The notes under the pieces: generated by a model
The model's database searches: none
Seen by the model: the letters and a program-made list of their open reading frames with translations, nothing else
What the model was told of the DNA's origin: nothing
Program-made: the position numbers and the translations under genes
Assembly (NCBI RefSeq): GCF_025399195.1
Contig: NW_026252089.1
Location: 1-64,000 of the forward strand
Reading direction: 5' to 3'
Length of the DNA stretch: 64,000 bases
Origin: Umbelopsis ramanniana AG
Taxonomy: Eukaryota; Mucoromycota; Umbelopsidomycetes; Umbelopsidales; Umbelopsidaceae
In this document: positions 24,115 to 34,928 of the stretch, piece by piece
How the letters are laid out: every line of letters starts with the position of its first letter
Numbering within the stretch: the stretch's first letter is position 1

Positions 24115-26119
24115 TTACAACTTGACGTTCTTGCGAAGTGCTTCCTTGTAATCCTGGATACTGCCCTCAAATGGTTCGACGTGACCGTTTTCGCATCGCC
24201 AGATATCTTTTGCAACTTGAGAGATCAACCGGAAATCGTGAGAAACAAGTACAACGCCTCCAGAAAATCGATTGATGGCATCCGCTAAACTATCTATGGA
24301 CTCCATATCCAAGTGATTGGTAGGTTCGTCCAGGAGGATGATGTGAGGATGGGCCATGGCTAATTCTGCAAACACAAGGCGGGACTTGAGGCCGTCGGAT
24401 AGATGAGCGATGGGCGAGGTTTGATGCGTACCCGTCAACCCATACCGACCGATTTGACGACGCCAGAAATCTGTTTCGGTGCTAATTTCAGGGAACTGCT
24501 TTTTCATGTACTCGATAGGACTGACATCCATATCCAACTGGTCATTGGAGTGTTGTGAATACTTGGCCAATTTGAGATTGGTATGCCGTTGGACACGGCC
24601 GCCGGTGGCAACCAGTTCTCCACTCATCAACTTTAGCAACGTCGACTTTCCAGCACCATTGGGTCCGACCAAGGCAACTCTGGAATCCATATCAACGCCA
24701 AGCTCAACATTTCGATACAAACAATCTTCCATCTTTCCACTGTAGGCGAAGGACACATCTTGGAAGCTGAGATTGACAAACAGAGGATTAGAGGTTAGAA
24801 ACACGTCGACTTTTTGTCCAAGGTTGAGGAATACCTCAAGTCGCATGACATCCGATGTAACTTACGCGAGTACCGGAGGAGGCAACTTGTCGGTATCAGT
24901 AAAACTGAACTTGAACGGTGGGGGATGTTCAACCTTTTCGATCAAACCAGCCGCCTCCATCTTGTCAATGATCTTTTGCTTGGACTTTGCTTGTCGCACC
25001 AAGTTGGCATAGGTACCAGCGGAGGCAATGAATTTTTTGATATGAGCAATTTCATCTTGTTGCTTCTGATAGGCTTTGGCTTGGTTGACTTCATTTTCTT
25101 CCTTGGTCTTGACGAATTGGTCATAATTACCACCATAATACACTAACTTGCGCTTATGAGTAAGATGCATCATGTTGGTACACACTCCGTTGAGGAAATC
25201 CTGTGAGTGCGAAACAATGATAAGGATACGGTCATAGGTTTTCAAATACTCTTCAAGCCAAACACAAGCTTCCAGATCCAAGTGATTGGTAGGTTCGTCT
25301 AGCAAGAGAACGGTGGGTCGAATGAAAAGAGCTTTGGCAAGCGCCACACGCATTCGCCAACCACCAGACATGTCTTCTGTATTTTTGTCCATTTGTTGCG
25401 TAGTAAATCCTAGACCGGCCAGAAGGGTACAAGCTCTGGTTTCAAATGTCGAAGGATCAAGACCCTCAATTCGTTCATAGATATCTTCCAAAATCGGATT
25501 GTCAGCCCCATCTTCTTCACCTAAAATATCCTCCACTTGCTTTTCAAGACGTGCCACTTCCTTTTGCGCATGTTCTATGACGGTTTCCACAGCATTTTTG
25601 CGTTCAGGCTCAGCTTCTTGGTTCAACAGATAAATCTAGCAAAGAGCAGCGTATTTAAAAAGGTGGGGTAAGTTCGACTCCGCACTATTAATGACCCTGA
25701 GCATCATTGCTTACATCAAAGTGTCCTGGGATTTCGATATCCTTGCTAGCAAGGGATTGCAGAAACGTGGATTTACCAGATCCGTTGGCACCGATTAAAC
25801 CATATCTTCGGCCAAAGTTAAGTTCAATAGTGGCATTGTCGATCAGCACACGACCGTGGTAGTTAAGCGAATAAGACTCGATTTTCAAATCTCTGGAGCG
25901 CTCTTGGGAAGTATAGACTCCGGTAGCAGTACGGTCCACTTTGAGATTGAGCTTTTCCAGAGTGAGATCATCCGATGAACTGTTCATGGATGACGACAAG
26001 GCCGGTGTGCTTTTTCCTGAGGTTACTGGTGTTGGCTCTCCACTCTTTGCAGCCTTGGCTGAATTGCGGGCTGCTTTGGCGGCCAGTCTCTTCTGCTTGG
26101 AGGCTGAAATCTGACTCAT
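24115..26119 (-). CDS. ARB1: ABCF-type ATPase Arb1 (ribosome biogenesis)
   Basis: Cytosolic twin-cassette ATPase with no membrane spans. Exons 26119-25715, 25635-24866 and 24766-24115 close to 608 residues, the usual Arb1/ABCF2 length. The N-terminus MSQISASKQKRLAAKAAR is the basic leader of this subfamily. Cassette 1 has Walker A GANGSGKST, signature MSGGWRMRVALAKAL and Walker B LLLDEPTNHLD. Cassette 2 has GPNGAGKST, the degenerate signature LSDGLKSRLVFAELA and IILLDEPTNHLD. The linker between cassettes is helical and charged (KAYQKQQDEIAHIKK). In yeast, Arb1 is essential and shuttles between nucleus and cytosol in 40S and 60S maturation. Gcn20 is less likely because it has a longer N-terminus and different leader. 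Confidence 0.92.
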
Positions 26120-26534
26120 GCTGAATTAAAGTAAGAAAGAAGTGAGGAAGGTTGGCTGGTCTGTAGCTTTGGTTATTGTAAAAGAAAAAATTTGTAGGAG
26201 GAGCTCATGACGCTATCCCAACCTTCCATGATTGGAAAGTGACCCAGAGGTCGACATGATTTTTCTTCTAAAGTCGCTACCACTTTGAAGGTGTGCGGGT
26301 ATTCAATTAATGCGAAGAAAAACCATGCCCGGGCTAATGCAATATGGACAGTTTCATGCTTAGCTTTAACGCGCTTGGGCTTTCTTTAACATTATGTGGG
26401 GTTATTCATGTAATCATATTGACTGGCGCCGCAGTCAGCTTTGACCTGTCAATCACAGGATCCCAAAAAATTAATACAATCCAGTGGAATAGGGAAAATT
26501 TTACTGTACAAAAAAAGCCGTCAGTCTATTTCTA
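26120..26534. other. intergenic spacer, Arb1 promoter
   Basis: About 415 bases between the Arb1 start and the Rmt2 stop, both on the minus strand. It should hold the Arb1 promoter. No gene was recognised. Confidence 0.5.
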
Positions 26535-27758
26535 TTACTGCGTCAGAAATCGGCAGATGGGAAGTTTATATGTGTCTAACACCCAGTAACGCTGTCGTAC
26601 ATTCTCCCAAACACCATCTTCGTCGGCTGTCGACACTTTCATTTCAATGTATTCTGTTGATAATCCCATTTCACGCAAGTCAATTTCTGAAATACGGCAA
26701 TAGACGTCGTGGAAAAACTGGTTGGTCGCTCCTAGGCCATTGAACCATGTGTAGATACCATCTTCATTGAGAATATTTGGAACAGCTTCATGGAAATTAT
26801 GAAGATCATCATAGAATTCTGAATAGAATATATCAAACGATGAGTATGCGCCCATGATGGGAAGTTAGCACACCACATTACTTACCCCCGTAGGTATCGA
26901 AGAAAATACCATCAAAAGATTGTTCCATGGAGGGAAGAACATCTTGCCATCTGCCAAAGAGAATAGTCACTCCAGGTTTCTTGTCCCAACCAAGTTCTTT
27001 CATGTGAGCGTATACATCGGGATGGGCTTCAATAATGAAATGGTGGCGAGGTTTATATTTTTGCAATTCGGTATCGATCAAACCAAGGCCGAATCCGACA
27101 TTGAGGACATCAAGACCTTCTTTGGGACACATGACTTTGGCGTGCTCGACCATCAAAGGAGCTTCCCAGCCCATCATAACAGCATCGTCATTCTCGTCCA
27201 TAAGCTTGTTATCGCTGTAATGAAGTTTCTGGTTCAAATACTCTTCATTCACCACTTGATTTTTTTCTTCATCGCTGGCAAAATGAGCTTGCAAGGCACG
27301 AATGATCAATTCTGCTCGGCTGCCTTCCGCCACTAAGATCTCATAAATATCAACATGACCATTTTGAAGAGCTAATTCACCAGCTGTTACTTCGTTCAAG
27401 TCAACAAGGTTGTAGGGATGACGTTCTGATAGAAGCCACTGGACGATATCAGCCTTGCCATGCTCTGCGGCGAAATGCAATGGCGTTCGCCCTTGCTCTG
27501 TTCTGTACACAAGGTCTGCTCCTTCCTTTTCCAACGCCTTGGCTTTTTCCTGAGTGTCTGGCGGGTTAGTCGCGTGGCTATTGCCTAGAGCAAGCGGGAG
27601 TGGCTTGCAGCAGATCCGAATCAACTCACCAGATCACCATCTATAATGGCTTGAATGAAGGCTTGTCCAAGCTGTTTCTCCTCCTCAGTATACTCCTCGA
27701 CATCAACTTCCTGAACCTCTTCGGTGTTGAGGATATGGCTTTGTTCTTCGGTGCTCAT
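26535..27758 (-). CDS. RMT2: protein arginine N-methyltransferase 2 (Rmt2) with ankyrin repeats
   Basis: Type IV enzyme that in yeast methylates the delta nitrogen of an arginine in ribosomal protein L12 (uL11). Exons 27758-27630, 27549-26886 and 26818-26535 close to 358 residues. The N-terminal third has two ankyrin repeats (GRTPLHFAAEHGKADIVQWLL, here split: GRTPLHFAAEHG and ADIVQWLL; then AGELALQNGHVDIYEIL). The SAM-binding core has motif I LDVLNVGFGLGLIDTELQ, the acidic post-I HHFIIEAHPDVY, and FDGIFFDTYG followed by EFYDDLHNF, all typical of Rmt2. The first Met upstream is passed over; MSTEEQ at 27758 fits the family length. Divergent from the BLOC1S5-like gene by only 115 bp. Confidence 0.93.
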
Positions 27759-27873
27759 GACAGTGTCTTTAGACCCTTCAAAAAAAAAAAAGTTGAGGTA
27801 ATAACGTAGTGACCGTCCTTTTTTGATTCCGCTCGGCCATGAAGGGAGCTGCTGTCTCACGTTCATCGACCCT
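27759..27873. promoter_or_regulatory. 115-bp bidirectional promoter, RMT2 / BLOC1S5-like
   Basis: Only 115 bases separate the start codons of two divergent genes, so both promoters and 5' UTRs must fit here. It has a run of A at 27780-27791. No clear TATA box was seen. Confidence 0.65.
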
Positions 27874-28664
27874 ATGCCTGACATTCAACCACTAATAGAA
27901 GGTAATGCGAACAACTTATATATTCATCCAGTAATCCATAGTCTCAAGCTCAACTTATCAATGGTATAGACGTCGGTCAACTTCGAGACATTCTTTTTGG
28001 TGTCAGCGAGCAACAGTTAGAAACAGAACAAGATACCTTTGTCCAAGTTTTTGAGGTATGGTGCAATGCGTCTTTTACAGTGGGTGACCTCTCCTTCATA
28101 CTAACATACAAATTTTACTTACGCATGGACAATAGGAGAAGATATCCCGAGATAATGAGTTTGCTGAAAAATACAAAAAGCTCGTGGAAAGCCGTGAACG
28201 ATACACATCTATAAAGAGCAATCTCGATACCCACTTGAGCAACGTCTCTCAACAAGGTAAGGAGAACGCAGCTTCGTCCTTAGAAAATTTTTCAAATGAT
28301 ACTCATACTATAACGTAGCGCAAGAAACAGCAGCGTCTTTAAAGGATATACAGATCGAACTAGAGAGTTACAACGAAGTACGTGCTACCTCTAGTTTACA
28401 CGCCATTTCCATGAAATAACGCAAATAGATCCTCTCCACCTCATCATCTAACCATTCTTTCTCTCGGAATAGGAAAAAAGGAATAGAAAGGATACGTGGG
28501 AAGCAAAGCGAACAGCTTATCTCGAGGAAGTGCAGTCCAAGCAAAAGTCTTTTGATTTGGGACATCGAAGGGAACTCGATAAGCTGGAGGAAAAATATGC
28601 AAAATTGACTCGCGAATCGACTTATGCCAATCTTGTAGGTACCAATACATGGAACTACAAGTAG
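27874..28664 (+). CDS. BLOC-1 subunit 5 (Muted)-like coiled-coil protein
   Basis: Five exons: 27874-27901, 27970-28055, 28136-28256, 28319-28377 and 28473-28664, closing to 161 residues. The protein is almost wholly alpha-helical. The start DVGQLRDILF, then TFVQVFEEKISRDNEFAEK, matches animal BLOC1S5 in the order D-L/V-G, F-V-x-F-E-E-K. The end AYLEEVQSKQKSFDLGHRRE-LDKLEEKYAKL matches the tail of the same family (H-R-x-L-x-x-L-K/E-x-Y-A). Animal BLOC1S5 has 187 residues. BLOC-1 acts in sorting from endosomes to lysosome-related organelles; budding-yeast BLOC-1 has no recognised Muted subunit. The last exon reads through a GTAGGT to a stop at 28664; splicing there towards the next gene is conceivable but the next gene has its own start. 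Coiled-coil similarity can mislead, hence moderate confidence. Confidence 0.6.
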
Positions 28665-28850
28665 TGACGGACAGAGAGAGTGATATTATACCCCACAAGC
28701 ATTGCTTCTTTTATGTTTTATGCCTTATTCACGTTAATAAAATATGCCAGCACATACCAACGCGTAAATCTTTCTATCGGCGCTTGCCACTAAAATTTCC
28801 CTGGCTAGCCAGTCAGCCGCTTTTGCACCCCTTTTTGCTGATCACCGACC

Positions 28851-29387
28851 ATGTCCAACATAAAAATGGTAGATATACTCGACAATGTACAGTTTTTGAT
28901 GCAGACCTCCAACTAATCGCTCATTTTCAATAGCTGAACGAGAGGGACGAGGAGGAAGTGGAAGTGTCCTGGGAAGATCAACAAAAGATCAATTCCTTCA
29001 GCAGATTGAACACCAGGACTGATGATCTCGAGGAACAGTATGAAAAGCTGAAAGTGAGTGGTCCCCACTGTACAGCTGTGTTTGCATTTTGAGAATTTCA
29101 CTGATGGGTTGTTGTTGTTACAGCAAGAGAAGGAGTACCTAGACGATTTGTCGATGGAGCTTGAGCTCGCAGACGAGGATGAACCTGTACGATACAAAAT
29201 TGGAGACGCCTTTGTACATATGCCGCTCGACAAGGCTCTTGAACGCATAACAAGCGACTCAGAAAAAGTGCAGGCTGATATCGATGATCTCAAAAGCCAG
29301 ATGGACGATGTGCACGGTCAAATGGAAGAATTGAAGAAGGCCTTGTACAGCAAGTTTGGCAAGTCCATTAATTTAGAGAAAGACTAG
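28851..29387 (+). CDS. GIM3: prefoldin subunit 4
   Basis: Beta-type subunit of the hexameric prefoldin chaperone that passes nascent actin and tubulin to CCT. Exons 28851-28868, 28934-29053 and 29124-29387 close to 133 residues, the normal size. The first exon codes only MSNIKM. The body shows VSWEDQQKINSFSRLN, then KEYLDDLSMELELADEDEPV, RYKIGDAFVHM and the C-terminal LYSKFGKSINLE, each diagnostic for subunit 4 (yeast Gim3 has EKEYLDD and YAKFGDNINLE). Two helices flank a beta hairpin. It lies 187 bp downstream of the BLOC1S5-like gene on the same strand. Confidence 0.93.
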
Positions 29388-29533
29388 CTTGCCAGATACA
29401 GTACACCTTCAAATTCACCAAAATACAAGTTTTACTTTTTTTATTCAGTATTTATTATTCACGTCTGGTAATTTTTTTTTTTGTATATGGTGCTCAGGTA
29501 CAAGTGGAGAGATGGGACAATTCAATTTTATTT

Positions 29534-31558
29534 TCAAAGTTTACTGTCTTTCTGTTCAGCTATCTCTACAATGAGATCACCAGCATCAACAAGCTCATTC
29601 GCTTTGGCGTAGATCGCTTTGATCCGGCCACTAATAGATGCTTTTATAACCGTCTCCATCTTCATGGCACTGACCACAAATACTTCTTGGCCAGCTTCAA
29701 TCTTGTCTCCCGGTTTGACGCTGACCTCAGTGATCATGCCGGATATAGGGCAAGCAACCTCGCCAGATTCGCCTATAGCCTTTCGTCGTAGAGCTGAGTC
29801 GGCTGCTGCAGAACGCCTAGAGAGCTTTAGCTGAAGCTTACTGCCAAGGCTATTGGCTGATGATGATGCTACTTCAATGGCAGAGTTGAAATTGTCAGGA
29901 AAGTTATTGATGGAAATATCTTGCACTTTGATAGAGTGGACTTGTTTGGAAATAGACTTGTCAGTGGACGTTAGCTCAATGTTGAAGACATCGCCAGGCT
30001 TGAATTGAAGTGAATTGGGCTGGGAAGCTGCGCTTTGATCTCCACTGCTGTTTTGAGCTTTCGTCGCCTTTCCAAGCGCTTGACGGCTAACCTCCAAAAG
30101 ATGTGGTATTCTTCCTTCCAGAAACAAGACATTGACATCCTGAGTATCATTATGAAGAAATTTCTCATCTTGAATCAAAGCAAGTAAAAAGTCTTTGTTG
30201 GTTTTGACTCCTTCTATAAGAGTATACTGCAAGGATCTTTTCAGTTTTTGTATAGCAACTGGAAATGTCTCGGCGGTGACAATCACTTTGGCTAGCAGGG
30301 AATCGAAATGGGGCAAAACAACGGCACCCGCGTGAATCCAAGTATCCACACGAACACCATGACCCATGGGAAATTCTACATCAACTATTTTGCCAACCGA
30401 GAGCATGTTGTCTCTTTGTGGATCTTCGGCACAGATACGAGCCTGAATTGAGACCATTGGTGGAGCATTGTCGATTTTCGACTGGGAGATCCCTAAGCCA
30501 TGAAGCGATTCTCCTAAGGCAACCAATATCTGGGAGCGAACGATGTCCAACCCTGTGATCTCCTCGCTAATGGTATGCTCCACTTGAATACGAGGATTGA
30601 CTTCAAGGAAATAATACTGTTGATCAGCTGGCGTGACTAAGAATTCCACGGTACCTGCCGAATCATACTGAATGTGTTGTGCCAAACTGATGGCCGATTG
30701 TTGTATTTTAGCGCGCAAAGCTGGTGAAATGCCAACAGAAGGAGCAATCTAAACGGGGCCGCGCAACAAATGTGTACTTTTCAGTTAACTTGACTAAACT
30801 AGTCTATACACATCTCATTAACGATGCAATACTACAAGACATACCTCTATAATCTTTTGAAATCGACGTTGAACCGAGCAATCTCTATCTTTAAGATGAA
30901 CCACAGAACCATGTTTATCTCCCAGAATTTGAATCTCAATATGCTTGGCACCCACAATAGCCTTTTCTACAAATACTTGCTTGGAAGGGCTTTCGTTGAT
31001 ACATCGTTGCAATACGCTTTCGACATCTTCCGGTTTATGAACCATTCGTATACCTCGACCACCACCTCCGTCGCGGGCTTTGAGCATAACAGGGTATCCA
31101 TATTGCTGACCGAAGTGGCGTACCTCGTCTGCAGATTGAACAGGCTCCTTAGTTCCAGGTGCCACTGGTATCTTTGCATTGAGAGCAATTTGTCGGGCTG
31201 AGAGTTTGTCGCCTACTTGATCAATGGAGGTCACGGAGGGACCAACAAAGAGAATTCCATTGTCGGCGCATAGTCTGGCAAACTCGGCTGATTCCGATAA
31301 GAACCCGTATCCAGGGTGAACTGCAGTAGCACCGCATTTTTTGGCGACATCGAGCAATGCCTGCGGCTTCAAAAACGCTAGTGGTCCACCCTGAAGTTGA
31401 ACTTTAGTGTCAGCGAAGCGAGTGTGAGACATATCGGCAGGGTCACTGTAGACAGCTATGGTCTCGAAGCCAAGCTCCCTTGCACAATTCAGAATGCGAA
31501 TGGCAATTTCGCCTCGATTCGCCACTAACAGCTTGACATTGCGGTTCTGTGTGGTCAT
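29534..31558 (-). CDS. biotin carboxylase with biotin carrier domain, peroxisomal -SKL end
   Basis: Exons 31558-30845 and 30748-29534 close to 642 residues. From the N-terminus: biotin carboxylase ATP-grasp domain with LLVANRGEIAIRI, ATAVHPGYGFLSE, the Gly-rich loop ARDGGGGRGIRMV, HIEIQILGD, RDCSVQRRFQKI and the catalytic EVNPRIQVEH; then a linker of about 100 residues; then a biotinyl domain with SAMKMET, whose Lys carries biotin. No carboxyltransferase domain follows. The last residues are DSKL, a canonical PTS1. SAMKMET is the pyruvate-carboxylase style of biotin site; MCC and PCC usually have EAMKM. The substrate and the partner carboxyltransferase are unknown. There is no mitochondrial presequence: the frame begins MTTQNRNVKLLVANRGE. 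Chemistry is certain, the acceptor is not. Confidence 0.85.
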
Positions 31559-32175
31559 TGAATGTCAGTGGAGTAAAGGTAAGGTTGGTTTGAGTCGGTA
31601 TTCATACGAGCTGAGTAAGGTGAATTGTGCGGGGTAAGAGCTTTGACATTAAGATTTCCCAGTCGCACAAGCACCTTTCAATGCTGTACGCCTGCCAAAA
31701 AAAACGCACCACCGTGGACATGTCTGGACAGAATGGTTGCTGTTCCTGATTGTCGGAAACGTCAACAACAAATATACAAGTTTACAGTGTTATTAATATT
31801 TATCTCGCAAAAATACATTTCAATGTGCATTTAACTTTTTTTGGGCAGAACAACGAACACATTGCTCATTAAAATATACCTAGAGAAGACTGACCACGTT
31901 AAATTTCAACTACCCAGGGCAAGAAGGATCTGTTCCTTTGCTTTAAATGAGTAAAAAGTCCTTTTGTTGACAGATAAGGCAAAAATTAATGTTTGGACAG
32001 TATGGAATGCGTACTATTAGCAAATGATTTGACAACAACAATGGAACAAATAAAGGTTAATGACATTTTCAACATAGAAAATGGGTTTCTAGCTAAAAGT
32101 ATATAAATCCCTGTAATGCAGTGGATGAACCAAAGGTACTCGATTCACGCACGTTATAAGCTTGAATTAAAAAAT
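31559..32175. promoter_or_regulatory. divergent promoter region with a TATA box for the secreted-protein gene
   Basis: About 617 bases between the biotin carboxylase start and the secreted-protein start. A TATATAAA element at 32100-32107 lies about 70 bases before the ATG at 32176, in the right place for strong transcription. An in-frame ATG at 32116 also follows it, but the hydrophobic signal peptide begins at 32176. Confidence 0.6.
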
Positions 32176-32718
32176 ATGAAGACTTTCTATACCGCTACTC
32201 TTTTGGTTGCCGCCGCAATCTTCGTCAACGCTTCTAGTATTGGAGAGGAAACTGCTGGTAATGCTGTGAACGATGCTGTTAAGTCGGAAAAAGACACTAT
32301 GGCAGCCAAGAAGTTAGAGAAAGTGTCCGATGACATGCCCGATTTCTGGCAAATGGACGAAGTCGCTGATGCTGCAGGCACCCATACTGTTGCTGCTGTC
32401 CTTGCCAGCGCTGCTGAAGCCGCTGAAGAAGCCATGGAGAGCGTTGAACCCGTTCAAAAACACCGTCACCAGCATGACGCCAGCAGTTCTGCTGCTGCCC
32501 CTGAAAAATCCTTGGGTGCCGCAGAATTCCATGCTGAAGTTGACAGTCATCAAGAGGATGTCTTGACTTCTCCTGAAGCCCAAATGCCTCCCGCTGATGT
32601 GAAGGAAACCCAGCCTATGACACCTCAGGCTGACAACAAGCAGGAAGGAAATCCCGCTACTAAGTTTGTTGACAGCATCAAGCGTTTTTTCAACAACCTT
32701 AGAGGAGCTTCCAACTAA
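32176..32718 (+). CDS. small secreted Ala/Glu-rich protein, unknown function
   Basis: Single-exon protein of 180 residues. The start MKTFYTATLLVAAAIFVNA is a textbook signal peptide, cut near NA-SS. The mature part has no cysteine, is acidic and Ala-rich (for example VAAVLASAAEAAEEAMESVE), has a His-rich spot KHRHQHD, and ends with a basic amphipathic helix (KFVDSIKRFFNNLRG). I recognise no family. Its low complexity and TATA-driven promoter point to a well-expressed, fast-evolving extracellular or cell-wall protein. An in-frame ATG at 32116 would add 20 polar residues and hide the signal peptide, so the later start is preferred. Confidence 0.72.
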   Translation: MKTFYTATLLVAAAIFVNASSIGEETAGNAVNDAVKSEKDTMAAKKLEKVSDDMPDFWQMDEVADAAGTHTVAAVLASAAEAAEEAMESVEPVQKHRHQHDASSSAAAPEKSLGAAEFHAEVDSHQEDVLTSPEAQMPPADVKETQPMTPQADNKQEGNPATKFVDSIKRFFNNLRGASN

Positions 32719-32923
32719 AAATATGTATAGAATTTTAATCTTTATCATTGTCACATCATTCAAACCTGAAAGCTGTCATTAACATTTTTGATTGTAAGAA
32801 AAAATGTTGGGAAAAAATAAAAGTAGTATATTTGCATGAATTTGGAAAAGGAGTGTAATGTAAGTTGCTTATGATTATGTTTATGTGAATGAACGAATGA
32901 GGGGTTGGTTTCAGCTTTATTGT

Positions 32924-34928
32924 CTAGATTGTCATTGTGATATCGTCTCCCTTTTCCATGCATTGGAGGAACTCTTTCAAGTCGTCTTGATCTACCGCAT
33001 TTATGAGATCTTGGTATTGCTATAGTGGAAATGGATTAGAATGTAAATTTATACCATGTTTCGTTGGATGCTAATTGAGCAAACTACTTACTCCGCGATA
33101 TTGACCGCCTACAAAAACCTGTGGAAGCTCCTTTGCTCTTCCACGAGTACTTCCTCCATTATTTTGTCGTTTCATATATTGCAAGGCAGGTTGACTTGCT
33201 GCGACATCAATAACTTCAAACTTTATGTTATTAGTCGATAGCACATGGCCAATATGCTCTTGTCGTTGTTTGATCTGATAAAGCAAATAAAAAAATAAAA
33301 AAGGTTTGGATTGTTAGTTGCTGCATCCCAATAAAGTTTACGCACTGTGATTCCTAACTTACAGTCAAGTTACTGCATATGCTGGAAACATAAATTTGAA
33401 CTTTTTTCTTATCCCTCGGCGTCAAGTCCGGAGACCTAGGTTCATCCATCATGGTAGGTACTCTTCGACAAGATCCGCCCGGTCCTCCGGTACTTCGTAG
33501 TGTCACAATAGCTTGGTCATTTCCAGAGGATGGTCGCCAGCTTAACCGTTTTGTCTCATCATGCTGCCGACTCTTCAATACCCGAAGTTGCTGCTTCTGA
33601 TCTCTTGCCATCATGGAAATTTGATTTTTATGTGATCTCTCCAGTTCCTCTACCTTCATGTTGTGTGAGTGCTCTGCCAATTCAAATTCATGTAGCACTT
33701 TCTCTACTTCGCTGTCAACGACATCGATAGTTCGCTTTTCTGCATCAACGAGCCTGGACTGTAATTTTTCCATTTCTCGCTTATGAAATTCCTCTAGCTG
33801 ACTAAGGCTCTGCTTTTGCTCACGTAGTAATTTAGAAGTTGCACTGTCGTGGGACTGTTGAAGCTTTGACAGAATATCTTGTTGCTCCTGAAGTAGTTTA
33901 TCCTTTTCTGCAATAGTCTCAGCATGTGATTCCAGTAATGCCTGATGGCTGAACTTTTGTGCCTGAAGGTCAAAGGGATACAAGATCAATATTGAGGAAC
34001 AAAAGCCTTTTTATATCTCCTGGATAGCATTCATACCTTCAGATCCGCTGCAAGTTCTTGTAACTTTAGCAATGCAAATTTATCACTCTCCACATCCATG
34101 GTCAGCCGATGGAATTTTTTAGCCTGGTCATCATTCATAATGGAGTGTCTCCTTGTTTTGGGTTGTACTTGTAATCTCTCCAGTTCTCGCTCACGATCAG
34201 ACAATCTTGCCAGTATTTCGTTGTTCTGAACATGTCAAGTATCAGTGATCTGAGTAGATATGGTGCAGCGCGCGAAACGAAAAATAAAATAGAAGCATGA
34301 AAGTACCTTCAGTTTTAATTCCCGGAGTTGCTCCTCCACTTCCTCCAGTGCTGGCTTAACGACCTCAGCTCGCTCTAACTCCCATTTTCGTATATCGTCC
34401 TCCAGTTGCCTCTCTCGCTCGGATAGCTCCAGTTCCTTCCTACTTAACTGCTCGTCGTCTCGTTGCTCGACTGGACGAACCACGATATCCATACTGTCGA
34501 TTTGCTGGGCTTTACGCTCTGCCTCCAAAACTTCACGTAGTGCTTCTAATTCGTTATCCCGTTGCTGAAGAAGTTTCTCCTTCTCCAGAAGTGCTTCCAA
34601 AGTTTGTCTATTTCGGAGTCGCAATACTACAAGGTTCTCGTTGTTAGAGGTATTGGTATTATTTGACTGCTCGGATATTTGTTGCCGAAGTCTGTCTAGT
34701 TCTTCTGTTTGGGCTGCAATGATGTTGATGTTTCGATCATTCTGTGATGAGATATTTGGTGTATCAATATACCAATCATACTCATAACACGCTCCCGAGC
34801 GTAGTTACGATTTCACTAACCTTTGACTTCAGACGGTCCAAGTCTTGCTGTAGTTGCGCTGCATTCACCTTGTTTTTGGCATTGCCACCTGCAGTTTTGG
34901 ATTTTTTTCTAGCACCTAAGCACGGCAT
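32924..34928 (-). CDS. long coiled-coil protein with C-terminal SH3BGR glutaredoxin-like domain
   Basis: Six exons: 34928-34821, 34741-34307, 34225-34037, 33962-33363, 33274-33092 and 33019-32924; all junctions are in phase 0 and close to 536 residues. The N-terminus MPCLGARKKSKTAGGNAK is basic. About 330 residues of charged coiled coil follow, with Arg/Glu/Gln repeats. The last 100 residues form a thioredoxin-fold domain of the SH3BGR type: VQIYVSSICSNLT, IKFEVIDVAASQPALQYM, LPQVFVGGQYRGQYQDLINA and LKEFL. There is no CxxC redox site in the usual position, as in SH3BGR proteins, which suggests binding rather than catalysis. Partners are unknown. A role as a scaffold on actin or membranes is only a guess. 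Confidence 0.78.

Noticed and set aside
28649-28851. BLOC1S5-like gene and prefoldin 4 as one fused gene
   Set aside because: The first gene reaches its own stop at 28664 and prefoldin 4 has its own ATG, a clean intron and the family's normal length.
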